Positions 54,206 through 64,000 are shown, counted from the stretch's first letter. The stretch is DNA of 64,000 bases from Megalonaias nervosa (GCA_016617855.1 JAECUM010001904.1:116998-180997); one strand, 5' to 3'. Notes: a model not told the origin generated them from the sequence alone. A program made the numbers and translations.

Positions 54206-54672
54206 TCACCGACTACGACGTGGCTGACCACTACCCGCTATTAGGTTTGCGGTTATATTTTTTCCATCTCGGCTGCGGACTGTTTTGTCCGAGATGGCCC
54301 GCCAGCTAATTCTTTCAACCGCTCATTTGCAGCTTGATTTATTATTTTACTAACACTTGGTGCCATCACTTCGGTGGTGGGCAGCTTTACTGGCTGTGGT
54401 TTTCTTCGTACTAATTGTACGAGTCTGTCGCTGATTTCTGCGAATACTTTACCAGCAACATCATCAAGAGTGCCAATATCTTATTACGAACAACTTCCAT
54501 GGCTTTCATGCCAAATTGTTTTGAAATCGGGACAGGTTTTCGGGCTATCCTTTTGAATTAACCTTAAATAATATCGCCGAGTGCATTTCCGCAGATGGTG
54601 TTATAAAGCGGTAATCGTGAATTTATCACCCTGACGTTTTCAGGTCCACGTTGAGCATTGTGTATTATCGTG
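54206..54672 (-). pseudogene. pX copy D'
   Basis: On the minus strand: RGPENVRVINSRLPLYN, with a stop, FKRIARKPVPISKQFGMKA, and VQLVRRKPQPVKLPTTEVM. One or two shifts near 54480 and 54290. The tail is NLIAGSGQPRRSR, ending at 54206. Confidence 0.5.
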
Positions 54673-54709
54673 TTATTTTGTTATTGCCAATATAATTGAT
54701 CAATCACTG

Positions 54710-55060
54710 TAGTAATGATAGGTAATTTCATCGATCAATGCCCGATAAATGCTGCAGTCCATGACGCCATCTGTAACAAACGCTGACAAATAGAGTCTGC
54801 TTTATTGATGATTTCGTGGGAATTATTGCCGGATCGTCTTCCACCAATCAGAATTTCTTGTCAACCAACATCAGTGAAGATATTATTTTGACAACAATTG
54901 TCTTGAATCACTGGAGAGGTTTGTTTCTTACGACGTCGTTCTCGAGTGGCATGGCCACTTCCGGTTGCTCCTTCAGGTGATTTGTCGATCGGATCTGGTT
55001 GTGGATTAGCTTTTTTCATTTCCTTCGTTGTTTAAGACCTAGTGTTTACACTTGATTTTC
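54710..55060 (-). pseudogene. EG copy D', C-terminal remnant
   Basis: The minus strand keeps the LIGGRRSGNNSHEIINKADSI-like block with shifts, ending YHYYSD at 54710. The N-terminal two thirds are lost; only about 70 bp separate the remnant from the terminal-repeat unit at 55129. Confidence 0.5.
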
Positions 55061-55128
55061 TACTTTCTTCTCTTATTTTTTCAAGTTGATGTTCATTTCT
55101 TCTTGTGTTTGTCTCGTTTCTTGATTTT

Positions 55129-55346
55129 AGCAGCAGAGAGGGTGAACAGACTATGTTTTGGAAGAGTCTATTCGCGAAAATAAAGCTTCCTAGGAAAACG
55201 AAAATACAAGCGCAATAACGCTAAACCTAAACTTCCAACCGACCTAGGTCTCTCTAATTGGGTTATTTTATCTTTGACGCTTGTGTTTTTGCGTTCTGGT
55301 TTACCTACCCGGACACTCATTTTTGGTCGTCACCCTCCCTGCTGCT
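55129..55346. repeat. Terminal-repeat unit between D' and D
   Basis: 218 bp from AGCAGCAGAGAGGGTGAAC to GTCACCCTCCCTGCTGCT. D' genes run leftwards and D genes rightwards from it. The interior differs from the other units apart from CTAATTGGGTTATTTTATC, a match to the GAAGTAACCCAA region of the C-type units. Confidence 0.8.
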
Positions 55347-55397
55347 GTAGTAAGAAGGTGTAATTAAATCATTATTATATCAATAATAACTCTAACT

Positions 55398-56606
55398 ATG
55401 GAATCTCGCATAACTAAACTAGCGACTAGAGGCAATGAAAAATATATTCCAGTTCTTGATTCTGTCAAACAAAAATTACAAGGGCATCAGGAGTCTCAGG
55501 TGGAATTTACAGAAGGTGCATAACAGTTATTTAAACCAATTGTCGAACCAACAAAGAAAATTGTTACAGCAACTGAGGCAACTCAAAAGGCTGTTGAGAC
55601 ATTGCCTGGCAGTCTTCAAGCATCTCAACCACCACCCCGGCAACCTCCTCAACCACAACCTGAAGTTCAGTCTCCTCCAAGAGTTAAAACTAACACTACA
55701 GATAAATTTACGCTTAAGGGTATTGCCGTTATCAAGGACCCAGACCAAATAATTAGTATTGCCTCGTTTAGATATCGTAGAAGAGATAGGCATGTAAAAC
55801 CCGAATATGTTAACACTCTGAAATCTGCCGATTGGGCTAAGGATGTATATCGCATCGCTACTGATACTCCGCAGCTTAGATCTGAGACAGATGTTAATCA
55901 GCTTAGAATTTTTAACTAGGCAGTAGATGAGTATATTGAACAAGTAAAACAATAAAGGATACTAAGAGAAGAAGAAATGAAGATGTAACTTGAAAAAGCC
56001 GGACAAAAATGGACATTAGCCTTGAAAAGAACAGACAAAACAACCATCACCCTCGCAACCTCCTCTACCACAATCACCGCCGCCTCAACAAATAAATGCA
56101 ATAGATAGATTTACTCTTGAAGGTATTGTAGCTATCAAGGATCCAGACCAAACAAGAGATACTGCAGCATATGGATACAATAAAGGAAAGAGATATGTAA
56201 AACCCAAATCTGTTAGAAATATAAAACGTGATAATTGGATTTTAAGTATATATCGCGTCGCTAAAGATATTGAGCAGGTCAAGATGATGAAAATTTTGCT
56301 AAACTTACCCAGGAAGTAGAACGAAATATGAAATTAGACTTTATACCAGGTAATGAAAAAGGAAAATGGTATGATACAGATCCTGGCCCCAGCGCCACTG
56401 GAACTAGTCTGTCCAACGGTGGTTTTGATAAACTTTGTCCCAATAACTTCCTTGCTAACGTGAACAGACTAGTAATTTTGATTGGCGGTAAACGAGCCGT
56501 TAATAATTCCCCAGAAATCATTAATGAAGTAGCTGCCATTTGTAAGAGATTATTTACAGGCGGTATCATGGACGTTAATGTTTATCGGTCCTTCATCAAT
56601 GATTGA
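55398..56606 (+). pseudogene. EG copy D with a duplicated middle module
   Basis: ATG 55398 (MESRITKLATRG) is a diverged start, followed by PVLDSVKQKLQGHQESQVEF. The middle module occurs twice: 55695-55880 (DKFTLKGIAVIKDPDQ ... HVKPEYV ... WAKDVYRIA) and 56105-56280 (DRFTLEGIVAIKDPDQ ... YVKPKSV ... WILSIYRVA). The C-terminal block VNRLVILIGGKRAVNNSPEI is at 56455-56606. Stops and shifts lie between the parts. No other copy has the duplication. Confidence 0.6.
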
Positions 56607-56640
56607 GGGTATTCAGTTAGATCAGTGACAAGACAATAAG

Positions 56641-57085
56641 GTGATCGTACATAATGCTCATCGTGGACCTGTAATGGTCAGGGTGATAAATTCGCGATTA
56701 CCTAATTATAAAGCGATTTACGGGGATGGACTCGATGATGTTGTTCAGGTCTATTTAGAAGGATAGTCCCGAAAGCAATACCGCTTGCAAAGCATCTGGG
56801 AATGAAAGCTATTGACGTTATTCGTGATAACGGTATTGGTGCTGGTGGTGATGTTGCCGGCAAAGCATTCTCAGCAATCAAGGATAGACTAGCACGATTA
56901 ATACGACGAAAACCGCAATCAGTAAAATTGCCCAGCACCGAAGTTATGCCTGCAAATGTTAGTAAAATAGTAAATCAAGCTGCAAATCAAAAACTAGCAG
57001 AGTTGGCTGGTGTACCCATGTCAGAAAAAGAAAAAATATAACTGCAAGTTTAATAGCAGGAAGTGGTCTTCGTGTTAGACGATAA
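56641..57085 (+). pseudogene. pX copy D
   Basis: The start position is GTG in place of ATG (56641). Follows AHRGPVMVRVINSRLPNYK; a one-base loss near 56750 breaks the FRRI block. From 56802 GMKAIDVIRDNGIGAGGDVA and the Arg-rich helix are open. Near 57035 the frame ends like element A (EKEKI, stop), with SLIAGSGLRVRR in the next frame. Confidence 0.55.
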
Positions 57086-57098
57086 CAAGTACAATAAA

Positions 57099-58473
57099 AT
57101 GTTCAAACTTGTATTTGATCCCGCATTTGACATGGGTGCACCAGATTCAAAGATGAATCTGTGCGCGATTATCAATATTATTCGTATGACGCACGAGAGC
57201 CAAATCAGCGTGGACGAATTGAGCTGCAAATTCAGGATAAAAATAGATATTTCTTACCCGCTGACGCATTTATTGAAGTAGAAGGTGAAATTCTTAAAAC
57301 AGATGATACTGAATATGGAGCTGATGTTAGAGTTGGTTTTGTTAATAATGGCATCATGGCGTTGTTCGACTGTGCTACGTATATAATGGACGGAAGAAAT
57401 ATTGAATCAGTTCAGAAAGACGTCGACGTTGCCACTGCGATACTTGGCCTTGCAAGATACAGCGACGATTATTCAACACCAGCTGGTCCGTCAATGATGT
57501 TTGTAAAGGATACTGACCACTCTAACAATAGACAGTATGATATAAGACGACCAAAAAAGTTACAGCTGCTGCTGACGACACAGATGTGGTTGCGGTGGTT
57601 CATAGTGCTAATCCAGAATTCAACGTAGGATTCGCAGCACGTCGATCAATGCTGAAAGATGGAAGTAGAAGATTTTCATGTGCAATTCCACTGTCACATA
57701 TCTTTGGATTTTGCAGAAATGTCAGAAAGGTTATTTTCGGAGTCAAGCATACAGTTGTACTTGTAAGAAAGGCTACCGACGATGATGCAATCTGGCTACC
57801 TGCTGGTGATGCAGCTAAAGAAATACAAACAAAATTTTCATTGTGGATGCCAACAACGTTACCATCACTCGCTGAAGAACAACGGCTGCTCTATATTTAT
57901 GGACTCGGGCGGTAAATCGACATTATTATTGTTGACAATGCCCACAAATAGTATTCAAAGTAACCTTAATCGTTTTATTTTTTTTTTTGCACGGCAAATA
58001 GCATCACAGCAAGGTGTCTCTGCACCGTGACATCTATTTGTTGCTTTCCAAAATACTGAACGAATAAACTCACAAGAACACAGTATAATACTATTTGGCA
58101 AACTTGGTAAAACTGAAGTTTCACTGAGAATAAATGGACATCAAGAACCATCCGAAGATAGATTATTGAATTTTGAAAATAATCATGTTGCATGTGCATA
58201 TCATCTGTTTGATGACGTGATCAAAATATTAATTCTTGTCTGCAAATAGCACAACTAGATTTTACAGCATTGTATCCGAGTTATTACTTTTCTCTGGAAC
58301 ATCTTAATTTGTTTAGACAATCTGTAGTTGATATACACATTAGAGCTCGTGTGGCAAGAGGAGCTATTGTTAATTATAGAGCAATCGCTGTAATACTCTC
58401 AAACAAAACAATGTTGCTTGAAGTTGCTAGTGGACGAATGAGAGTTATTGATGCCCCAGTAGCAAACATGTAA
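57099..58473 (+). pseudogene. MCP copy D, nearly full length with frameshifts
   Basis: ATG 57099 (MFKLVFDPAFDMGAP). Shifts lie near 57145, 57560-57600, 57900, 57980 (T run) and 58200. All blocks of the family are present: PADAFIEVEGEI, GFVNNGIMALFD, CAIPLSHIFGFCRNVRKVIFG, SLRINGHQEPSED and FSLEHLNLFRQSVVDI, ending VIDAPVANM at 58473. Confidence 0.65.
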
Positions 58474-58493
58474 TTAAATCGCTCATTATATTA

Positions 58494-58975
58494 TAACGTC
58501 ATATCATCAGGTTAGTGTCCGTCTGACTCCTGGTCAGATTAAAAAACTCCAATCAGTATCAAAAAGGAACTTTGGAATAAAAATATTACTGAAATCAGAA
58601 CAGATCGCAAGTGGTCCAAATAAACTATCAGAACGTCAACTCAGGCACTTCAATGAAGCCAAACGATCAAAGACCGGTGTTAGATTTAATCTTTCTGCGG
58701 GTGCCATTAAAGACGTCGTTAAGATGGGTGGTATATTTCCACTTCTTGCAGCTATACCAGCATTGATAGCAGCTGCAGCCTCAGCTGCTGAAAACGCAGC
58801 TGCACTTGGTTCTGTTGGAACTGCCGCTGGGATGGTATTAAAGAAAGCAACAGGTAACGGAATCAAGACTTCCAAGAAAAGGGAAAGATCTAAGACTGCC
58901 AGGAACTTTCCATTCGTGGTACGGTCAATCCGCTCGCAGAGCGGGTCTAAGACTTCCCGGGACACTTCGTTGATG
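58494..58975 (+). pseudogene. SP copy D
   Basis: The ATG has become ACG. The frame keeps LSERQLRHFNEAKRSKTG, LSAGAIKDVVKMGG and IFPLLAAIPALIAAAASAA. The tail carries LRLPGT twice in a shifted frame, ending at a TGA near 58973. Confidence 0.5.
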
Positions 58976-58981
58976 CTTCCC

Positions 58982-59396
58982 ATGGCCAATTTTGATTTAC
59001 TTGATGCTGCTAAAAATTAAACATCAAAAAACTTCAGAGGTGTTTTTATGCGTGATCAATTACCAAAACAACCAAATATCCAGGAGACTGGTATCATTAA
59101 TCTCGATGGAAGTTCTGGTACAGGTACCCATTGGGTTGCATATGCGATTGATGGACATGAAGTTGTTTATTTCGATTCGTATGAGTTGGCGCCACTGAAG
59201 AATTTTTAAAATATGTTGGCGGGCTTCAAACTTCCATCGGGTATTCAACATTACTAACACAGACAATAACCAATCCTCCAATATGTGGCCGTGAAGTAAT
59301 TGCTGTCCTCGACGCTATGTCAAGGTCCCTAATAACACCTCATAAAGTCGTATACGAGTTTACCACCAGACGGTATAGCCGTCCACCGTCGTTTTA
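58982..59396 (+). pseudogene. PRO copy D
   Basis: Starts MANFDLLDAAKN then a stop, from the same missing base as in element A. From ATG 59049 it reads MRDQLPKQPN and keeps GTHWVAYAI (His) and VVYFDSYE (Asp). It then stops near 59208 and shifts. CGREVIAVLDAM (Cys) is present near 59290. Confidence 0.55.
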
Positions 59397-59419
59397 AACA
59401 GGTTTTAGTGTAATATACA

Positions 59420-60120
59420 ATGGTAGATATTTACGGAAGATCTGCTCGGAATGTTACTCAGGGAAACGTCAAGGCGACTTATCTAAATATGCAACCCTTA
59501 ACGAGGTCAAGAATGAACTCGCTGATCTTTTTAATCTCGCACATGTGGACCAAAATGAAGTTGTTTTTCTGGATAAATAAGGACGATTAAAGACGAGCAA
59601 TATCCCGTTGACAGATATTATTCAGCGAGTTCCAGATGCGACCGAAGATAACTTAGCCGTATTTACTAAAAAGGGTAAAATTAAAAACTCAGTGGAATCA
59701 ATCTTAACACTCATGGGAGAAATTGCTGGACGTATCAGAAGAATTGGAGATATTATGTATGGCGATCTGAACATGAGCAGAACTTCAATTATCAATGTGA
59801 GAGAACCAAAATCATACGATGATTTGGCAAGAAAAAGATACGTAGACAGCAACAACAACAGGATCAGAACTGAGATCGACGATCGTTTACTATCCGCCGG
59901 TGGTACAATGACTGGTTCTCTCAATATGGCTAATAATAACACTTCTGGTCTTAGAGAACCAGAATCAAACTATGACGATGCAACGAAGAAATGCGTCGAC
60001 AATAGCAACATCCTGATGTTAACCTCGTTAATGGCAATCAATGATGGAATGAGCACGTTTAGATCTGAGTTTACTACTCATGTAGCGGCTTTTGTAAATT
60101 TTTCGCCGAAACACAAATAG
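59420..60120 (+). pseudogene. FIB copy D: fibre shaft, cut by copy E
   Basis: ATG 59420 (MVDIYGRSA). One shift near 59460 and a TAA at 59578. Shaft repeats are MYGDLNMSRTSIINVREPK and MTGSLNMANNNTSGLREPE, each followed by a KKYVD-like end. The sequence leaves the fibre at FVNF(R)RNTNR, where AGCAGCAGAGAGGG begins. The head is absent. Confidence 0.6.
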
Positions 60121-60287
60121 AGCAGCAGAGAGGGTGAACCCTACAACTTTGTAGAGACCTTATTTTTGAAAATTAAGGGTTCCCTGAAAAAAAAGAAGTT
60201 TTTGTCTTAATAATGAAAACTTCTTTAATTGACCAGATTTTTTCACAATCTGGTCACGTGTGTATGTCATTCACCCTCTCTGCTGCT
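60121..60287. repeat. Terminal-repeat unit of copy E
   Basis: 167 bp from AGCAGCAGAGAGGGTGAAC to TTCACCCTCTCTGCTGCT. Contains CAGATTTTTTCACAATCTGG and AAGAAGTTTTTG...GAAAACTTCTT hairpins. Resembles the reverse complement of the copy B unit. Confidence 0.85.
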
Positions 60288-60320
60288 ATAAATTAAACAG
60301 CCATATAGATATTATCAATA

Positions 60321-60371
60321 ATGAGTATCGGAGAACCACACTCAGCTAAATTAGCTCTATTACTGCTATGA
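60321..60371 (+). pseudogene. EG stub: first 16 codons only
   Basis: MSIGEPHSAKLALLLL then a stop. It matches MNIGEPHSARLARERL at the start of EG and is followed 3 bp later by the 3' end of ATP. Either the terminal inverted repeat extends into EG and this is the far-end duplicate, or the structural genes were deleted here. Confidence 0.7.
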
Positions 60372-60374
60372 TTT

Positions 60375-61052
60375 TTATCCAAAAATTGTATCAAGTCCGT
60401 TGCGATATCTTGACCTAGGATCATGTAAATTTATCGTTACAAAACCAAAGGGAGCGGTTTGTGCTTTTGAAAAGAAATTTTTAAATTTATTCATGTCCAT
60501 GTCGCCTGAACACCAAGTATAATAAATATTCTGCAGCGTATGATTATCTACGCCATTAAATACAACTAAAATGTTACAGTTATCTCTGATTACTTTTGGA
60601 ATTTGTGTATATCTCTGTGTAACATAAATCACGTCTGTATTTTTATGTCTACCTCGTGAAAATATTCTAGCTGGATTTGATTGTTTGTCCAGCATAACAT
60701 CATCATACACCACTAAATTATTAATAAATCCATGAGGGCCAGTGGCCCTGAGATCATCTACGGATGGTGCTTCATCAATATCAGTAATAAAGTCTATGAC
60801 ATTGTCTTCGTGTAACGATTTTGCGTTTTCATTAAAATCTTTAAGTACTTCGTAACATCGCTGATCATCTACAGATGGCGCTACTAAATATAATTTATCC
60901 CACTTCAGCCATCGCATTATTAGATTAAGTAATAATTGCGTCTTCCCACTTCCAGATGGGCCTATTATAATCATTCTGATAGAATTCGGAAGCGCTGGAT
61001 GGTGCTTTACTGGCTCTTGTTTTCGTGTCGCAGAAAAGTCAATTATATCCAT
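60375..61052 (-). CDS. ATP: ATP: A32-like packaging ATPase, intact
   Basis: 225 residues. The N-terminus MDIIDFSATRKQEPVKHHP with LPNSIRMIIIGPSGSGKTQ is typical of Polinton ATPases. Walker A is GPSGSGKT at 31-38, Walker B NLVVYDDVML at 112-121, sensor region VIYVTQRYTQIP at 141-152. The C-terminus is FGFVTINLHDPRSRYRNG. It should drive DNA into the capsid. It starts 12 bp from PLA2 on the other strand and ends against the EG stub. The frame is complete. Confidence 0.92.
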   Translation of the reverse strand: MDIIDFSATRKQEPVKHHPALPNSIRMIIIGPSGSGKTQLLLNLIMRWLKWDKLYLVAPSVDDQRCYEVLKDFNENAKSLHEDNVIDFITDIDEAPSVDDLRATGPHGFINNLVVYDDVMLDKQSNPARIFSRGRHKNTDVIYVTQRYTQIPKVIRDNCNILVVFNGVDNHTLQNIYYTWCSGDMDMNKFKNFFSKAQTAPFGFVTINLHDPRSRYRNGLDTIFG

Positions 61053-61064
61053 ATAATAAATAAT
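61053..61064. promoter_or_regulatory. 12-bp divergent spacer between ATP and PLA2
   Basis: The spacer ATAATAAATAAT places TTATTATATGG at the ATP start and TAATAAATAATATG at the PLA2 start. Two start codons share one TATA-rich box, so leaders must be extremely short or transcripts begin inside the opposite gene. Confidence 0.35.
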
Positions 61065-61568
61065 ATGAGTCTATATTGTGTTCGATGCAGAGCACCTACC
61101 GATACTACTGAATTAACAACAATAACAACAAGAAATTAAAGACGTGCACTTACAGGCAAGTGTGTGAAATGTGGTACCAAGAAATATAAATTTATTGCAA
61201 CAAAGACAGGTGGGGGTGATATCGCTGCTTCGTTAGGAAAATTACCAGGAACTCCATGGGCTAAATATCCCGGTGAGAAACATTTACCAGGATATAACTA
61301 TTGTGGTCCTGGAACTCGTCTCGATATCAGACTCGATGATCAAGATCAACCAAAACCAGGAGAGTATCCAGTAAATAAGATCGATCAAGCGTGTCACGTT
61401 CACGATGTCGCGTATAAAAGTAAGGATTTGCAACACCGACATCTCGCGGATGTGAAATTGATTCACGCGTTAAATTCTATACCTAATAAATCTGTCAGAG
61501 AAAAATTAGCTAGTTTTCTAGTAAAAACTGCTATGAAAGGTAAACTAGTGTTAGGGGCTGGTAATTAA
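61065..61568 (+). pseudogene. PLA2: PLA2: zinc-ribbon (DUF5679-like) plus parvovirus-type phospholipase A2, one stop
   Basis: From ATG 61065 a ribbon opens with LYCVRCRAPTDT. A TAA at 61137-61139 interrupts it just before RRALTGKCVKCGTKKYKF. The rest (61164-61568) has the calcium-loop-like YNYCGPGT and the catalytic His-Asp pair in IDQACHVHDVAY, then D-L-Q-H-R-H-L-A-D, as in the PLA2 domain of parvovirus VP1 and Polinton/adintovirus proteins, which helps virions leave endosomes. The catalytic part is uninterrupted and may still start at the internal Met. Confidence 0.85.
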
Positions 61569-61584
61569 TTATATAACTATCATA

Positions 61585-62558
61585 ATGGAATCTGTTTATT
61601 ATTCCCCGAGAGGATTTTGGAGAGGTAAAGCAGCGATTAGTAAACTCGCCGAAGCAGCAAAAGTTTCACGTAATATCGCTGCATCATGGTTAGCACGACA
61701 GGCAATATGGCAAATCTTCCTAAGTCCACCTAAAAGAATTCATTACGTGCATTTTGATGTTAGTGTCCCTAATGAAGTTCATCAAGCAGATATTTTGTTT
61801 TTACCACACGATACCATTAAAACACGTGGACGAAAATCACGCACTTACAAATACGCATTGACTATCGTTGACGTTGCTAGTAGATATAAAGAAGCGGAGC
61901 CGTTATCAACGAAAACAGCATCCGAAGTTGCATCTGCGTTTGAGCGCATTTATCAACGTGGTGGTCTACGATGGCCACGGTTATTACAAGTTGATCCTGG
62001 TAAAGAATTTCTTGGGTAGTATCATCGTTGATGAACAAGCATAACGTTAAAATCAGACGAGGACATACTGAAATTCATCGTGATCAGGCAATCGTTGAAC
62101 GATTTAATAGAACACTTGCCGAGCGGTTATTCGGATATCAATATGCAAAGGAAATATCTACTGATCTCAAAGATAGATCTCGTGAATGGGTTGCAAGATT
62201 ACCGAGTGTGATAGCTGCGTTGAATAATGAAATTACTCGTGCAACTTCCATGAAACCTTCTAATGCGATCAAAAAAAAATATATACCAATACAACGACAT
62301 GAATCTTTCTCTCAACCAGTATTAGGTAATGTTACAGTTAGATATTTATATGAAACTGGCGAACTTGAAGGTGGTAAAAAAAGAGCAACCGATCCTATCT
62401 GGAGCGTAACTACACATAAAATTTCTAGCGTGGTTAGATCCACTGGTAGACCTTCAATATACAGACTAGATTCTACTGCCCCTCAACGTGGATTTGTACG
62501 TGAACAATTACAAGTAATTCCTGAGGATACGCAATTACCACCAAGCTCAATTTTGTAA
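61585..62558 (+). pseudogene. INT: INT: retroviral-like (Polinton) integrase, one frameshift
   Basis: Pieces 61585-62019 and 62028-62558. The N-terminal YYSPRGFWRGKAAISKLAEAAKV helix region precedes the DDE core: Asp69 (HQADILFLPHD), Asp137 (LLQVDPGKEF) and Glu in HRDQAIVERFNRTL. The C-terminal RATDPIWSVTTHKI...GFVREQLQVIP matches the chromo/SH3-like end of Polinton integrases. One base is lost or gained near 62010-62027, so full-length enzyme is not made as read. Its start follows CTATCATAATGG, 16 bp after PLA2. Its end overlaps the convergent PH gene by 12 bp. Confidence 0.92.
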
Positions 62559-64000
62559 ATGTCCAGAGCCTCGACGTCGATTACACTCAAGACAGGTCAG
62601 CATTACATTTTCACGTGTGTGACCGAGATCACTATTAATTCTGTCTACGGTAAATTGTCTTGGATTAAAACACTGCCATGACATATTACAGTTGCAACTT
62701 GTGCAATGATTATTTTGTAATTGTTTTAGTTTTATAATAAATTCAACATCAATATCAAAATCACGATTATTTTTTTTGTCACATTGCTTATAACCAGATA
62801 GTTTTTTCTTATTACGTCATTATTAACAATTTGATCATTATCTTCTATAAAATTCATAATAACCCTATGTAATTGAGATATTCTCCTGACTCGAGATACG
62901 GCGAGATAGACTAAATTTGACCACTCGATCCGATCATCTACAATCCAGATTTTAGTATCAGTTATAGTTAATCCCTGTGATGAGTGAATAGTTATAGCGT
63001 ATCCTAACACCCACGGTGATTTATTCATACTCAGCGCATTCTCAACGACATTAATATCGACTAAAACAATGTCATTCAATACAAGATTCTGTACCCGGAC
63101 ATTTTCAATGTCTCCACCTGGTATTTCAACTTCAATATTCTGTCGTCGAGTATCTGCTGGGTGATAACACAAAGGTACTGGTAGATCTGAAAACTTTTCT
63201 TTATGTAACAGAAATAATTTATCCTGTAGTTCATCACGAACTATCTTTCTACTCGCGACTATTAAATCAGCGGGATTCCATAAAGTCCAAAATTCATTCA
63301 TAGAAGTCTCTGGAATTACTCCTCGCATTATCTCACATTGTACTCTGTCTGGTTGAAGTCTGATTAATTTTTTAAACTCTTTTAGCGGTTCATCGATAGC
63401 TCTATGGTCATCATGTATTTCTTCATAATAATCTACGTTATTCTTTAGCCATTCATGTGGAGACTCTCCAACAAAGGGTGATGGTTGACCATGATCGCCG
63501 CACATTATTACAGCAGTATTCTTTATCAATAACCAATCAAGAAATGTTTTTAGTGTTTCTAACGACACCGTGCATATCTCGTCCCATATAATATATTTAG
63601 GTACATATTTTTCACCCATCCGCGATGGAGTCCATGTGTCTCCGCACCATCTAAAGAAACTGTGATAAGTACACGATTTTACTCCTCGTTGTTTTATTTC
63701 TCTAGCAAGTTTGTGCGTCGGTGTCAAAACAATTATATCCGAATTATTATTTATAAATAAATTAATTACACGAGTTGTTTTACCTGAACCACCACACCCA
63801 TTAAGATAAACGGTCTTATGTCTAGATACTGGATCGTACAGAGATGGTGTAGATGACTTTGATGTTTGATTATTATTTTTGTAATATATCTCCGCAATTT
63901 CAACATCTGCAGATTCAGAATAACTAAATATATTTTCTTGTTTTATTCTCCATGTTCCCCATTCACCATTACCGAGTTTTAATAAATCTTTATATTTTTT
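62547..64000 (-). CDS. PH copy E: SF1 helicase with C-terminal HNH, partial at the window edge
   Basis: From the edge the frame begins in the linker shared with element A (LGNGEWGTWRIKQENIFSYS). P-loop LNGCGGSGKTTRV follows (63770-63810), then TPTHKLA, Walker B YIIWDEICT, motif III CGDHGQPSPF, motif V GYAITIHSSQGLT and motif VI LAVSRVR: a Pif1/RecD-like SF1B helicase. Near 62800-62812 an A run hides a one-base shift. The next frame continues as DKKNNRDFD, then an HNH finger: C-x2-C near 62685, DRIN..LGHTRENV, CLECNRRRG, ending at TCA 62547. The feature is thus polymerase-like (in A), helicase and HNH in one gene. It overlaps the INT end by 12 bp. Confidence 0.8.

Larger units (their letters stand above)
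55129..60120 (+). mobile_element. Element copy D: structural cassette EG to FIB
   Basis: After the terminal-repeat unit: EG, pX, MCP, SP, PRO and FIB on the plus strand. The fibre gene is cut at 60117-60120 where the terminal-repeat unit of copy E begins. Frames are broken throughout. Confidence 0.7.
60121..64000. mobile_element. Element copy E: integration and replication end, runs off the window
   Basis: Begins with a terminal-repeat unit, then a stub of EG, then ATP (minus), PLA2 and INT (plus) and the PH-helicase-HNH gene (minus). It is the best preserved copy: each gene is open or has a single lesion. Together with element A it supplies both ends of the inferred full element. Confidence 0.75.

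Noticed and set aside
61585..62558. Integrase from a retrovirus or LTR retrotransposon
   Set aside because: The YYSPRG start, HRDQAIVERFNRTL block and neighbours ATP and PLA2 fit Polinton INT; no RT or LTR nearby.

Overview
The window reads as invertebrate animal chromosomal DNA, most likely a bivalve mollusc (inference). It holds a broken Toll-like receptor gene, tRNA-derived SINEs, a LINE reverse-transcriptase scrap and a decayed retrotransposon Gag in AT-rich non-coding DNA. Into this, several partial copies of Polinton/Maverick-type virus-like DNA elements (relatives of adintoviruses) have inserted. No database search was run; family names come from motifs read in the translations.

Short names used below: EG = gene next to the terminal repeat; pX = small basic core-like protein; MCP = major capsid protein; SP = small Ala-rich protein; PRO = adenain-like protease; FIB = fibre; TM2 = two-helix membrane protein; PEN = penton-like protein; XG = small coiled protein; ZR = zinc-ribbon protein; HNH = homing-type nuclease; PH = polymerase-helicase fusion; POLB = protein-primed-type DNA polymerase B; INT, PLA2 and ATP = integrase, phospholipase A2 and A32-type packaging ATPase.

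Layout. 1-1690: tail of a divergent element (EG homologue and ATP), joined directly to a Toll-like receptor pseudogene (1691-3665). 3666-6953: host DNA with a LINE fragment. 6954-18681: element A, bounded by ~310-bp inverted repeats; it carries EG-pX-MCP-SP-PRO-FIB-TM2-PEN-XG, divergent ZR-HNH, and a PH gene cut off inside its helicase part. 18682-24600: a block with an intact 1292-aa POLB between two ZR genes. 24602-24879: a MITE. 24880-35324: copy B, the same order as A but decayed. 35325-46193: host DNA with SINEs and a Gag remnant, flanked by inverted terminal-repeat units. 46194-53170: copy C, plus strand, decayed. 53429-55060 (D', minus) and 55398-60120 (D, plus): two structural cassettes head to head around one terminal-repeat unit. 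60121-64000: copy E, the best preserved, with ATP, PLA2, INT and PH-helicase-HNH running off the window.

Taken together the copies describe one virus-like element. It has a structural module transcribed away from the EG end, and a replication and integration module at the other end (PH, INT, PLA2, ATP). POLB lies nearby. Most copies carry stops or frameshifts. POLB, ATP (E), A's MCP, A's EG, the ZR genes and both XG copies are still open. Starts usually abut a TATAATA-like sequence, suggesting very short leaders.
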